From Chthoniobacterales bacterium (lineage in GTDB: Bacteria > Verrucomicrobiota > Verrucomicrobiia > Chthoniobacterales > JACTMZ01): a DNA stretch of 64,000 nt. This document shows, one piece after another, positions 53,289-60,979 of the stretch. A program made the position numbers and the translations under genes. How positions within the stretch are numbered: position 1 is the first letter of the stretch; each line of letters begins with the position of its first letter. The stretch is from contig JAGYIO010000001.1 of the NCBI GenBank assembly GCA_018402585.1, forward strand, positions 248,001-312,000, in the 5' to 3' direction. The notes beneath the pieces are model-generated. The model saw only the letters and a program-made list of their open reading frames with translations, had not been told where the DNA came from and did no database searches.

Positions 53289-54173
53289 TCAGCGGGCCGC
53301 CGCCTTCTCCCTCGCCAGCAAAAACCGCAACGCCACCGGCAACCTCTTCGCCCATGCCTTCTCGTTGTGCTCGTCGCCTTCTCCTGGATTCCACAAAAAA
53401 TCTTTCCCCTCAACGTATCCCTGCCCCAGCAGTGCCTCACGCACCGCGAGCGCATCCTGCCAATAGTCGCCGGTCAGATTCCCTTTTTCCCCGGTCCCCA
53501 TGTCCATGTAGATGCGCAGATTGTCTTTCTTCGTTCCCTCCATCACCGACTTCATGAAATTCGGACTCGTCCAAAACGCCGGGGAGAAAACGCCCACGGC
53601 GCCGAATGCATCCGTATTCAGTCCAAGCCAGAGCGAAACGAGTCCGCCCATCGACGATCCGGCCACCGCGGTGCATTCTTTTTCCGGAAGCGTGCGGTAT
53701 TTCGCATCGATCGCCGGCTTCACTTTTTCCAGAAGGAACTTTGCATAGCGGTCACAAATCCCGTTGCCGCGCGGCGGGTCGCGCGGGTTCGCATCGGACG
53801 GCGGTTGGTATTCGGTCATGCGCGCCTTGCCGCCATTGGCTTCGTTGTTCGGCACGGCCACGATGATCGCCTCGCGCATCCGCCCCGCCGCGATCTCCGT
53901 TGCCGCTGCATCCTCCGCAAACCAACACCCGAACGACCCACCCGGACGGAACACATTCTGCCCATCATGAAAATAAACCACCGGATACCGCCGCTCCCCC
54001 TCGTTATAGCCCGCCGGCAGCCAAACCCGCACCTCACGCGAAGGAATGAGAGCATCATCCGACTCCACCATCACCGTCTCGATCCGCCCATCCGCCCAAG
54101 CATTCACCACCACCAGCATCAAGACCTGTAGCGTCGCCGTCCCCGGCGACGGCCGTTTCCTTCCGATCTTCAT
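53289..54173 (-). CDS. Exported esterase, enterochelin-esterase/esterase D-like
   Basis: 294 residues. After an N-terminal export signal come IETVMVESDDALIPSREVRV, YPVVYFHDGQNVF, the nucleophile elbow in VAGSSMGGLVSLWL (Ser), and EGDEHNEKAW with the His; this is the alpha/beta-hydrolase esterase PF00756 group. The start is uncertain: MKIGRKRPSPGTATLQVLML gives a proper signal peptide whose n-region is coded by a REP repeat; the next ATG at 54119 gives a shorter hydrophobic start. The longer frame up to 54590 runs through the DGR template repeat and is rejected. Substrate unknown. Confidence 0.75.
   Translation of the reverse strand: MKIGRKRPSPGTATLQVLMLVVVNAWADGRIETVMVESDDALIPSREVRVWLPAGYNEGERRYPVVYFHDGQNVFRPGGSFGCWFAEDAAATEIAAGRMREAIIVAVPNNEANGGKARMTEYQPPSDANPRDPPRGNGICDRYAKFLLEKVKPAIDAKYRTLPEKECTAVAGSSMGGLVSLWLGLNTDAFGAVGVFSPAFWTSPNFMKSVMEGTKKDNLRIYMDMGTGEKGNLTGDYWQDALAVREALLGQGYVEGKDFLWNPGEGDEHNEKAWAKRLPVALRFLLAREKAAAR
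54128..54150. repeat. REP-like single hairpin, GTAGCGTCGCCG family, copy 2
   Basis: Same sequence as 53119-53142 through the hairpin; lies in the 5' codons of the esterase gene. 54174-54497 otherwise shows no gene. Confidence 0.6.
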
Positions 54174-54497
54174 CCACCCCTCTGTGCCCTCCGCGCCCTC
54201 TGCGGTCAATCTCCCGAAGCAAAAACACCCGCTCCATGTGGCGCGGGTGTCAAGGCAAGCTGATCGACCTCTGATCACAAGACTTCCTGCCCAATGCCGC
54301 GCGCGCACTAGGGCGGCTCCGGCGACGGCTTTCGGAACCCTACTGGCCGCCGCCGACGCCTCTGTCTTATTCGACCCGTCGGGATTTCTCCCGTCGGCTC
54401 GGGATGGCGGGCTGGTCCCCGAGACGGCGCTGCTGCGGAAGCTTTGTCCCACCCCCGCCGATCGGGCCGTGTGGACCGGCATCATGTTTTCAGGGGC

Positions 54498-54620
54498 CTG
54501 GCAACGCGGAACCCAATGTTGTTGTTCTCGTTCGTGGGGTCGTTGTTGTTGCGGTTGGAAGACTGCAGGTTGTTGTCGTTGTTGTTCCAAGAGCCCCCGC
54601 GGAGGCCCCGGGAGGAACCG
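54498..54620 (-). repeat. DGR template repeat (TR)
   Basis: 123 bp, 33 bp after the RT stop. Read in the coding strand it has 13 AAC codons (for example SWNNNDNN and NRNNNDP), the adenine-rich pattern of DGR templates. It aligns without gaps to 56251-56373: 23 differences, all at the 33 template adenines, none among the other 90 bases. The 21 bases at the 3' side (ending GTTCCGCGTTGCCAG) and 34 at the 5' side are identical, fitting the homing anchors. Confidence 0.95.
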
Positions 54621-54653
54621 GCAGTTTTGCCGCCCGCCACCCTTGGAAGTTAT

Positions 54654-55688
54654 TCAAGCGGCAAACAACTGCCGGCGCAAGCGCCAGCTTTGGGCATGCG
54701 CGGCATGGCCGATCCACGCCTGCACCGTCGCCCGCACATCCGAGGCCATGCACTCGCCCCGCTGCCATTGCCATCTGCGGTGGCGGAATTTTCGCTCAAA
54801 CCGCCGCACGCTCGCCCGGCGAATGCGAATCCTCCCGTCCGAGCGGACGACAAACCCGCAGAAATCCACGCCCTGCCCGGAGTGGCACAGGCGGTATTTG
54901 TCGGGATGGATCTCCAGGCGCAGCCCGCGCAAATAATCCCGCGCCGCCTCGCCCCACGCCCGCACGGTCCTGCGATCCGGTCCGAAAATCAGAAAGTCGT
55001 CCACATAACGCACGTAACCTTTCACCCGGAGTTCCTGCTTCACAAAGTGGTCAAATCCGTCGAGGTGGATGTTGGCAAAGAATTGGCTGGTCAGGTTGCC
55101 GATCGGCAGGCCGCAGCCCGTGTCGCGGACATCGAAGAGCGATTCTCCATAGACCCGCCGCGTGCTGTCGGCGTGGCTGGCCAGGATGGTGCCGACCAGA
55201 CCGAGCACGGCGGGATCGGCAATCGCCCGACCGATCCGCTGCAGGAGGATGGCGTGATCGATGCTCGGAAAATACCGGCGGATATCGCACTTCATCGCAC
55301 AGGGGAAACGGCGCGCGTATTCCGCCGCCCGGCGCATCCCCGCATGCGTGCCCTTGCCCGGCCGGCAGGCAAAGCTGTCCTCGATGAACCGCGGCTCGAA
55401 GATCGGTTGGAGCACCCGCACCAGCGCATGGTGCACCACCCGGTCCCGGAATGGTGCCGCCGCCACCACCCGCTCCTTGGGCTCGTAGATTTTGAAATAG
55501 GTGTAGGCACCGGGACGGTATTCGCCACTCACCAACTCATCGTGCAGCCGCCACACCTCCGTCTCCCAGCGAGCAAAGAACCTCGCCGCCGAACTCCGGC
55601 CCCGCTTGCCCCGCATGGACTCCCTCGCCGCAGCCATCAGGTTTTCCGAGGCGACGACCTGCTCCCAGAGATGGCGGCGGGTTTTCAT
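54654..55688 (-). CDS. DGR reverse transcriptase
   Basis: 344 residues from the ATG giving MKTRRHLWEQVVASENLMAA. Reverse-transcribes TR RNA with errors opposite adenine. RT domain: AMKCDIRRYFPSIDHAILL (motif A aspartate), GCGLPIGNLTSQFFANIHLD with the DGR-type IGNxTSQ in place of the QGxxxSP of other RTs, and the catalytic YVRYVDDFLIFG (YVDD, about 222-225). No maturase or endonuclease domain. The N-terminal 100 residues of the longer frame are antisense-frame reading of the avd gene. Its ATG overlaps the avd stop (ATGA). Confidence 0.93.
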   Translation of the reverse strand: MKTRRHLWEQVVASENLMAAARESMRGKRGRSSAARFFARWETEVWRLHDELVSGEYRPGAYTYFKIYEPKERVVAAAPFRDRVVHHALVRVLQPIFEPRFIEDSFACRPGKGTHAGMRRAAEYARRFPCAMKCDIRRYFPSIDHAILLQRIGRAIADPAVLGLVGTILASHADSTRRVYGESLFDVRDTGCGLPIGNLTSQFFANIHLDGFDHFVKQELRVKGYVRYVDDFLIFGPDRRTVRAWGEAARDYLRGLRLEIHPDKYRLCHSGQGVDFCGFVVRSDGRIRIRRASVRRFERKFRHRRWQWQRGECMASDVRATVQAWIGHAAHAQSWRLRRQLFAA

Positions 55689-56050
55689 GGCGCCTTTGTC
55701 TTTGCTTCCGCCTTCCACCAGCCGCCGACCATTTTGCCGCACTCGGTGAGGCAGCGGGCACTGTGCGCGAATTGCGCGGACGAGAGCAGGTTGCGGTCCT
55801 TGCACATCCGCACCGTCCAGCGCACCACCTCCATTTTCCGGTTCGCCGTGGCCAGCAGGGCGCGCTTCTCCCGGCTGTAGGCGGCCTCGACCAGCAACTC
55901 GAGCACCTCCATCACCTGCTGGCTCAACCGCTGGCCGAGCACGTATCGTTGGTTCTTGGGAAAACTCTCCACCCGCTCCAGCACCCACTTGGCGTAATCA
56001 TACCACTTGACCAGAACCACCGGCGCTTCGGGCTTGGTCGATGCGGCCAT
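55685..56050 (-). CDS. avd: DGR accessory protein, bAvd-like four-helix bundle
   Basis: 121 residues from MAASTKPEAPVVLVKWYDYA; a TTG one codon earlier is possible. Mostly helical: LVKWYDYAKWVLERVESFPK, QRYVLGQRLSQQVMEVLELL, VEAAYSREKRALLATANRKM, and SSAQFAHSARCLTECGKMVG, basic overall. This matches the Avd/23S-rRNA-IVP four-helix-bundle family, whose members form a pentamer that binds the RT and the template RNA. Position between target and RT, and ATGA overlap with the RT, are typical. Confidence 0.88.
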   Translation of the reverse strand: MAASTKPEAPVVLVKWYDYAKWVLERVESFPKNQRYVLGQRLSQQVMEVLELLVEAAYSREKRALLATANRKMEVVRWTVRMCKDRNLLSSAQFAHSARCLTECGKMVGGWWKAEAKTKAP

Positions 56051-56165
56051 CAAATCCAGAGGAAAATTTTCTCCGCCGCTTCGCGGCGATGACCTGCGTC
56101 CTCTCAGGCTTACCCGCCCTTGGTCATGCCCTCACTTTCCCAGCAAAGGGTAAAAGGACCAAAGA

Positions 56166-57152
56166 TCACAGGGTAGCCCTCCGCCGCTTCCAGAAATACA
56201 ACGCTCCAGCTCCCATCAACACCAACACCGCTGTGGAGGGCTCGGGGACGCTGGCAACGCGGAACCCAATGAAGGCGCTCCCGTCCGAGGGGACGAGGCT
56301 GAAGCGGAAGGAAGACTGCAGGATGAAGTCGGAGTTGGCCCAAGAGCCCCCGCGGAGGCCCCGGGAGGAACCGATCACCCCATCGTTCCACTCCCACACG
56401 TTGCCACCTTGATCGAAGGTGTCATAAGCACTGGCGCTGTTGCTGAAGGTACCGGCAGCGGTCAAATAGTTTAGCGTGCTGTCGAGAGTGTTTGACTGCG
56501 TGACGGAATAAACGCCGTTGTTGTAGTTGGCCTGATTGGTCGCCCCGCCGATGAGGTTGCCCGGCGTACTGTCGCTCTGGGTCGGATAATCCCAGTAGCC
56601 GGCATTGGTGCCGCCACCCATGGAGTAAGCGGCCTTATACCATTCATCTTCGCTGGGAATCCACCAATCCGCCCCGGGGTTTTTCGTGATGATCCCCGTC
56701 GTCGCCCCGTTCAGCGTGTAAGCCCCCGTCTCCGTGCTCGCCCCGACGGTCGCACCATTGTTCATCCAATTGGCAAAACGGGCCGCGTCGAACCAACTCA
56801 CGTAAGAAATGGGGCGGTTGCCGCTGCCGAGCGCCGAGTAGGAAAAACTCCCACTGCTCCCCGCTTGGGTGATTCCCGCCATGTTCAGATTCGTTGCCAT
56901 GTTCGGGTTGTAGAGCGAGTAGGTGTCCGTCGCGGCCACGGCATTGAGAAACGTGGTGTATTGCCCGATGGTCACCTCATACTTCCCAAGGTTGAACTCG
57001 TAGCCAACCGCGCCGTAGCCGGTGGTGTCGGCCGCATTGCCCGCATCGCCCACCGTCACCGTCTCAATGTTGACCAGCGCCTGGGCTTGGAGGTTGAAGA
57101 CGAGGGTGAACGCGGCAAACAACACCGCGAGGAGGAGTGTGCATTTTTTCAT
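56166..57152 (-). CDS. DGR target: SUMF1/C-type-lectin-fold PEP-CTERM protein
   Basis: 328 residues. Signal peptide MKKCTLLLAVLFAAFTLVFN; SUMF1/FGE-like fold (about 28-301) with YEFNLGKYEVTIGQYTTFLN, YVSWFDAARFANWMNNGA, IPSEDEWYKAAYSMGGGTNA; variable repeat at residues about 260-301; then PEP-CTERM tail VPEPSTAVLVLMGAGALYF with KRRR. So the diversified loop is displayed on an exported protein that should be processed by an exosortase and left at or outside the outer membrane. Binding target unknown. avd and RT follow, 115 bp downstream. A 75-bp conserved leader lies upstream. Confidence 0.93.
   Translation of the reverse strand: MKKCTLLLAVLFAAFTLVFNLQAQALVNIETVTVGDAGNAADTTGYGAVGYEFNLGKYEVTIGQYTTFLNAVAATDTYSLYNPNMATNLNMAGITQAGSSGSFSYSALGSGNRPISYVSWFDAARFANWMNNGATVGASTETGAYTLNGATTGIITKNPGADWWIPSEDEWYKAAYSMGGGTNAGYWDYPTQSDSTPGNLIGGATNQANYNNGVYSVTQSNTLDSTLNYLTAAGTFSNSASAYDTFDQGGNVWEWNDGVIGSSRGLRGGSWANSDFILQSSFRFSLVPSDGSAFIGFRVASVPEPSTAVLVLMGAGALYFWKRRRATL
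56251..56373 (-). repeat. DGR variable repeat (VR)
   Basis: 123 bp at the 3' end of the lectin-fold domain, followed by about 85 bp encoding the PEP-CTERM tail. Differs from TR only at template adenines (23 of 33). Replaces TR asparagine codons with Ala, Ser, Phe, Ile, Leu, Val, Asp and Gly codons. Confidence 0.95.
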
Positions 57153-57166
57153 GGTTGTGGGGTGGA

Positions 57167-57241
57167 TTGGCCGTGGGGTTCACTGCGGAAACTACAGCGT
57201 CACCAAAAAGAAAGACTCACGGCCGTGGAACCTGAAAAAGT
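57167..57241 (-). promoter_or_regulatory. Conserved leader upstream of DGR target gene
   Basis: 75 bp closely matching 25917-25991. Contains complementary segments GGCCGTG/CACGGCC and GGTTC/GAACC. Gap 57242-57457 shows nothing else. Confidence 0.5.
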
Positions 57242-57457
57242 AGCAACAGCTGAAAAATACGGCCCCAGCACTCGCGTGTAAACGAAAAGTTAAGAATTGT
57301 GGTATTATTACACAAAGTCGCGAACTGCGCATGATCCTTTATTCCAAAACCCTGCAACCAACGGGCTCCTGAGAGACCGGAGGCCGGCGATCCGCACCAA
57401 CGAGGCTTAATTCGGAATATTTGTCATGACACCCATTCTGTGGTCTCGACTCTCCAG

Positions 57458-57685
57458 ATGAGCGCCGCCGAAGTCATGAATCTCGCCAAGCAGCTCCCCG
57501 AGAGGGAGGTGCTCGACCTGGCGCGCCTGCTCGACACCTGGACTGCCACGATGGTTGATCAAAAATTCGAAGCTGCCGTCAAATCCGGCGCTTTCGACCA
57601 AATGGCGGCCGATGCCCTGCAAGAGTTGGAGGCCGGGAAGACCATTCCTCTCGATGAAGTCCTCCACGACCCGCGCCTTTCGTAA
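57458..57685 (+). CDS. RelB/addiction-module antitoxin
   Basis: 75 residues from MSAAEVMNLAKQLPEREVLD; a GTG 18 bp upstream is possible. LARLLDTWTATMVDQKFEAA and the C-terminal LEAGKTIPLDEVLHDPRLS are like antitoxins of RelBE-type pairs (the PLDEVL ending is common). The toxin gene overlaps by 32 bp but is truncated, so this antitoxin now lacks a working partner. Confidence 0.6.
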   Translation: MSAAEVMNLAKQLPEREVLDLARLLDTWTATMVDQKFEAAVKSGAFDQMAADALQELEAGKTIPLDEVLHDPRLS

Positions 57686-57815
57686 GGAGCTTTCCGAGTT
57701 GCCGTCGTCCGTTCGCAAGCAAGCCAGGAAGCAATTTCGCTTGTGGCTCGGGAATCCACAGCACCCTTCGGTGCATGACAAACCCGTCGGACAATATTGG
57801 TCGGCGCGGGTAAAC
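57654..57815 (+). pseudogene. Truncated RelE/HigB-like toxin
   Basis: Starts MKSSTTRAFRKELSELPSSV and continues RKQARKQFRLWLGNPQHPSV and QYWSARV, the first two thirds of a RelE-family toxin. After about 57813 the frame continues to 57944 as nonsense that is antisense to an esterase fragment, so the active-site end of the toxin is missing. Confidence 0.6.
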
Positions 57816-57819
57816 GCGA

Positions 57820-57957
57820 CGGCAACCAAACCTGCACCTTGCGCGCCGGAATCGCTTCGTCACCGGACTCGACGAAGATCATCTCGATGCGGCCGTGGGC
57901 CAAAACGCTGGCCGCCGTCGCGATTGTCAGAGCTGCAGCAATAATCCTTCGCGCATC
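57820..57957 (-). pseudogene. 5' fragment of an esterase, paralogue of 53289-54173
   Basis: Reads IIAAALTIATAASVLAHG, then RIEMIFVESGDEAIPARKVQ and VWLP, matching the start of the esterase gene (RIETVMVESDDALIPSREVR, VWLP). Homology ends at WLP where the toxin fragment begins. The bases just upstream (CCTCTGTGCCCTCCGCGCCC) are also shared with the esterase upstream region. Confidence 0.55.
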
Positions 57958-58044
57958 TCCTCTGTGCCCTCCGCGCCCTCCGCGGTCAATCACTTCACCG
58001 CAAAAGATTGACCTTCCTTTCCCATCCACGTGCCATCACGGGCG

Positions 58045-58914
58045 ATGAATCCATGGATCCTCGCCGCCAGACCCCGCACACTCGGCGCCGCCGTCGTTCC
58101 CGTGCTGGCCGGTGCCGCGCTGGCCTTTGGCGCAGGGAGCTTCGATCCCCTCGCCACGCTGCTGATCGTCATCTGCGCGGTCCTCATGCAAATCGCCACG
58201 AATTATTTCAACGATGCCATTGACCACGCCAAGGGCGCAGACACCGCGGAGCGTCTCGGCCCAACCCGTGTGACCAGCTCGGGACTGCTCGCACCGCGCA
58301 CCGTGATGCGCGGCGGCGGCGTCTGCCTCGCGGTCGCCGTGGTGCTCTCCATCCCGCTCGTCCTGCACGGCGGATGGCCGATCCTTGTCATCGGCGTCCT
58401 CTCACTCTTCTTCGCTTACGCCTACACCGGCGGACCCTTCCCGCTGGCCTATCTCGGGCTCGGGGAAATCTTCGTCGTGCTTTTCTTCGGCCTCATCGCG
58501 GTGGCCGGAACATTTTATCTGAACACGCTTGCATGGTCAGCCGAGGCCTTGCTCGCCGGACTGCAAATCGGCCTCCACTCCAGCGTGCTGCTGGCGGTGA
58601 ATAATCTGCGCGACATCGAGTCCGACCGCGCGGCGAACAAACGCACGCTGGCGGCTCGGTTCGGTCTGACTTTTGCCCGGCGGGAAAATGCCGCCCTGAT
58701 CATGACACCTTTCATTTTCGGCATCGCATGGTTACCGCTCGGATACCTCTGGGCCTTCCTCCTTCCCGTTATGACACTCCCCCTCGCCTGGTGGCTGGCC
58801 CGCGCCTGCCTCGCCGCCTCGCCCGATCGTAGCGTCAACCAACTCCTGGCCCAAGCCGCCGCATTGCACGCCGCCTTCGGACTCCTCCTCGCCCTCGCCT
58901 TCTTGTTGCCGTGA
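58045..58914 (+). CDS. menA: 1,4-dihydroxy-2-naphthoate polyprenyltransferase
   Basis: 289 residues, UbiA-family integral membrane enzyme that attaches the prenyl tail in menaquinone synthesis. First Asp-rich motif NYFNDAIDHAKGADTAERLG (about 58-77), second NNLRDIESDRAANKRTLAAR, and about eight hydrophobic helices. NKRTLAARFG after the second motif is typical of MenA. The GTG of menC overlaps its stop, so menA-menC form an operon. Confidence 0.9.
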   Translation: MNPWILAARPRTLGAAVVPVLAGAALAFGAGSFDPLATLLIVICAVLMQIATNYFNDAIDHAKGADTAERLGPTRVTSSGLLAPRTVMRGGGVCLAVAVVLSIPLVLHGGWPILVIGVLSLFFAYAYTGGPFPLAYLGLGEIFVVLFFGLIAVAGTFYLNTLAWSAEALLAGLQIGLHSSVLLAVNNLRDIESDRAANKRTLAARFGLTFARRENAALIMTPFIFGIAWLPLGYLWAFLLPVMTLPLAWWLARACLAASPDRSVNQLLAQAAALHAAFGLLLALAFLLP

Positions 58915-59897
58915 AAATTCGCACCCACAATTACGAACTCCGCCCCGGACCCGACCCCGCCCGCGCCGCCCGCGAACCCCGCCACGGCGCGCTGCTCCAA
59001 GTCAGCTTCGACGACACCACCCTCGGCTATGCCGATCTCCACCCGTGGGAGCCATTCGGCCACGCCCCACTTGCCGAACAACTCACTTCGTTGACCACCG
59101 AACACCCCACACCCCTCGCCGCCATCGCCCTCCGCCACGCCCGCACCGACGCCGCCGCCCGCCGTGCGGGTGTCTCGCTTTTCGACGCACTCCCCGAAGT
59201 CCGCAGCCACGCCCTCTTCACCGATTGGACCGCCGCGCCGCGCCGTGCCTTCGAACAATGCGTCGCCGAAGGCTACGCCGCCGCCAAACTCAAGATCGGA
59301 CATGATCCCGAACGCGAATCCGCCGCGCTCAACGCCCTCGCCGATCTGCCGCTCCGCTGGCGCCTCGATGCCAATGCTAGTTTAACGACCGGCGGCGGGG
59401 AATCGATCGACACCTTCCTCACCAACCTCCATCCCAACCTTCGCCGCAACCTCGAATTCCTCGAAGACCCCACACCATACAATGACTCCGCATGGTCCAA
59501 TCTGGCCGAGCGCGAAAATATTCCCCTCGCGCTCGACTGGGAATTGCCAGACACACCGCCACCCTGGCCCGGCGCGCGGATCGTCGTTCTAAAACCCGCA
59601 TCGCAAAATGCCTTCCCCCTCGCCCTGACTGCGGCGCAGGCCGGCTTGGCAATCGTGGTCACCCACAGCATGGACCATCCCCTCGGCCAAGCCGTCGCCC
59701 TCTGGACCGCCATGAGGCTGCGCCAACGCCACGGGGGTCTGGTCCGCCACGGCGGCCTCCAAGCGATCGGCCTTTACCAGCCGGACGAATTCAGCGCCCA
59801 AATCAAATCAAACGGCCCCGTCACCGCGCCCCCACCCGGCACGGGCTTCGGGTTCGACAACCTGCTGACCCAACTTCCTTGGCAGCCGCCCCCATGA
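58911..59897 (+). CDS. menC: o-succinylbenzoate synthase-like enolase-superfamily enzyme
   Basis: 328 residues from a GTG overlapping the menA stop. Enolase-superfamily features: AAKLKIGHD with the catalytic KxK, RLDANAS with the first metal Asp, LEFLEDP with the second metal Glu, LDWELPD with the third acidic ligand, and IVVLKPAS with the second catalytic Lys. Context after menA supports MenC, which dehydrates SHCHC to o-succinylbenzoate in menaquinone synthesis. Divergent in sequence, so Ala-Glu epimerase is a remote alternative. Confidence 0.85.
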   Translation: MKIRTHNYELRPGPDPARAAREPRHGALLQVSFDDTTLGYADLHPWEPFGHAPLAEQLTSLTTEHPTPLAAIALRHARTDAAARRAGVSLFDALPEVRSHALFTDWTAAPRRAFEQCVAEGYAAAKLKIGHDPERESAALNALADLPLRWRLDANASLTTGGGESIDTFLTNLHPNLRRNLEFLEDPTPYNDSAWSNLAERENIPLALDWELPDTPPPWPGARIVVLKPASQNAFPLALTAAQAGLAIVVTHSMDHPLGQAVALWTAMRLRQRHGGLVRHGGLQAIGLYQPDEFSAQIKSNGPVTAPPPGTGFGFDNLLTQLPWQPPP

Positions 59898-60250
59898 ACA
59901 AGCAAGCACCCGCACGTCCTGTCTGGTGGCTCATCTGGGCAACCATCACCGCAGCTTTTTTTATCGCCATCGGCATTTTCGAAACCGCCGCCACCCCAAC
60001 CGGCACGCCGCCCTGGATCGCCCTCGTTGCCCTACCGCCCCTCGTCGCCTCCGCGGTCATCCGCTTCGGTCTGCTCCCCCGTGTCACCGCACCGCCGAAA
60101 AAATTCGTCTTCTTCCTCCTCGGCCTCGCCCTTGCGGAATCCGGCGGCTTCCTCGCCCTTATCCTCGGCTCACCATGGAAAACACCCTTGGCTGCAGCCG
60201 CCATCGTCCTCATTATTGTCCATATCCCGGCCTTCATCCGGCGCGACTAA
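59894..60250 (+). CDS. Hypothetical four-helix membrane protein
   Basis: 118 residues, ATG overlaps the menC stop. Four hydrophobic segments: VWWLIWATITAAFFIAIGIF, WIALVALPPLVASAVIRFGL, FVFFLLGLALAESGGFLALI, and AAAAIVLIIVHIPAF. Family not recognised. Its coupling to menAC suggests expression with menaquinone synthesis, no more. Confidence 0.65.
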   Translation: MNKQAPARPVWWLIWATITAAFFIAIGIFETAATPTGTPPWIALVALPPLVASAVIRFGLLPRVTAPPKKFVFFLLGLALAESGGFLALILGSPWKTPLAAAAIVLIIVHIPAFIRRD

Positions 60251-60269
60251 GCGCAAAACCGCATCCGTT

Positions 60270-60830
60270 ATGACCTGTTCCCCTCAAACCCTCCTTGCTC
60301 TCCTCACCGTTCTCGGCGTACTCCCCATCATGGCCGCCGGACCCGAAAAAGTCCTCTTCGACTTCGCCGACCCCGCGGCGATGCGCGGATGGCGGGTCCA
60401 GGATGACGGAGTCATGGGCGGACTCTCCAAAAGCAAAATAGCCCTCGACCCCGCCGGCTACGCCGTCTTCAGCGGCAAAGTGTCCCTCGAAAACAACGGC
60501 GGATTTTCCTCCGTGCAAAATAACTTCGACCCGATCGACGTCGCGCCCTACCGCACCGCGGTCATCCGGTTGAAGGGCGACGGCAAAAATTACCGCTTCC
60601 TGGTCGAAGCGGAAAAAAATGCCCGCCATTACTACTCCGCGGAATTCCCCACGACCGGCGCTTGGGAAGAAATCAAAATCCCCCTCCGCACCATGGTTCC
60701 CGTCCGCCGCGGCGACCGCCTCGACTTGCCCGATTACCCCGGCGAAACCCTCTCCCAAGCCCGCTTCATGATCGCCAACGGACGGGCCGAATCCTTCCAA
60801 CTCGAAATCGCGAGCATCGCCCTCGAGTAA
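60270..60830 (+). CDS. CIA30 (NDUFAF1-like) family protein, exported
   Basis: 186 residues. Signal peptide MTCSPQTLLALLTVLGVLPI, then the CIA30 pattern: WRVQDDGVMGGLSKSKIALD, FSGKVSLENNGGFSSVQNNF, then IRLKGDGKNYRFLVEA and the closing FMIANGRAESFQLEIASI. In eukaryotes CIA30 helps complex I assembly; bacterial members are galactose-binding-like beta-sandwich proteins of unknown role. Last gene of the likely menA operon (19 bp after the previous gene). Confidence 0.82.
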   Translation: MTCSPQTLLALLTVLGVLPIMAAGPEKVLFDFADPAAMRGWRVQDDGVMGGLSKSKIALDPAGYAVFSGKVSLENNGGFSSVQNNFDPIDVAPYRTAVIRLKGDGKNYRFLVEAEKNARHYYSAEFPTTGAWEEIKIPLRTMVPVRRGDRLDLPDYPGETLSQARFMIANGRAESFQLEIASIALE

Positions 60831-60847
60831 GCCGCAACTATCCCCTT

Positions 60848-60940
60848 TGGAGGGCGAGCGTCCCCGCCGCCGTCCTTCATCTGGCCTGGTTATCCCTGCC
60901 CATGACGATCCCGACATCATCGGCAGGATGCCGATGCCAC
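60848..60940. repeat. REP-like elements between CIA30 gene and vapC
   Basis: A GGAGGGCGAGCG half element (60848-60875) and a right-hand GTGGCATCGGCA half (60919-60940, hairpin ATCGGCA-GGA-TGCCGAT) whose left partner is decayed. Confidence 0.5.
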
Positions 60941-60979
60941 TTCCTCGGGCCACTTCCATGCCTCTGCGCCCCTTGCGGT

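Noticed and set aside
54174-54590. N-terminal extension of the esterase frame through the template repeat (Gln-rich start)
   Set aside because: The Gln/Arg-rich residues come from reading the TR in another frame; TR identity is far better supported.
55689-55988. 100-codon N-terminal extension of the RT frame
   Set aside because: It overlaps the avd gene in another frame and has no RT homology; the ATG overlapping the avd stop is the natural start.
56251-56373. Ordinary gene duplication as the source of TR/VR similarity
   Set aside because: Drift would hit all four bases; every one of 23 differences is at a template adenine.
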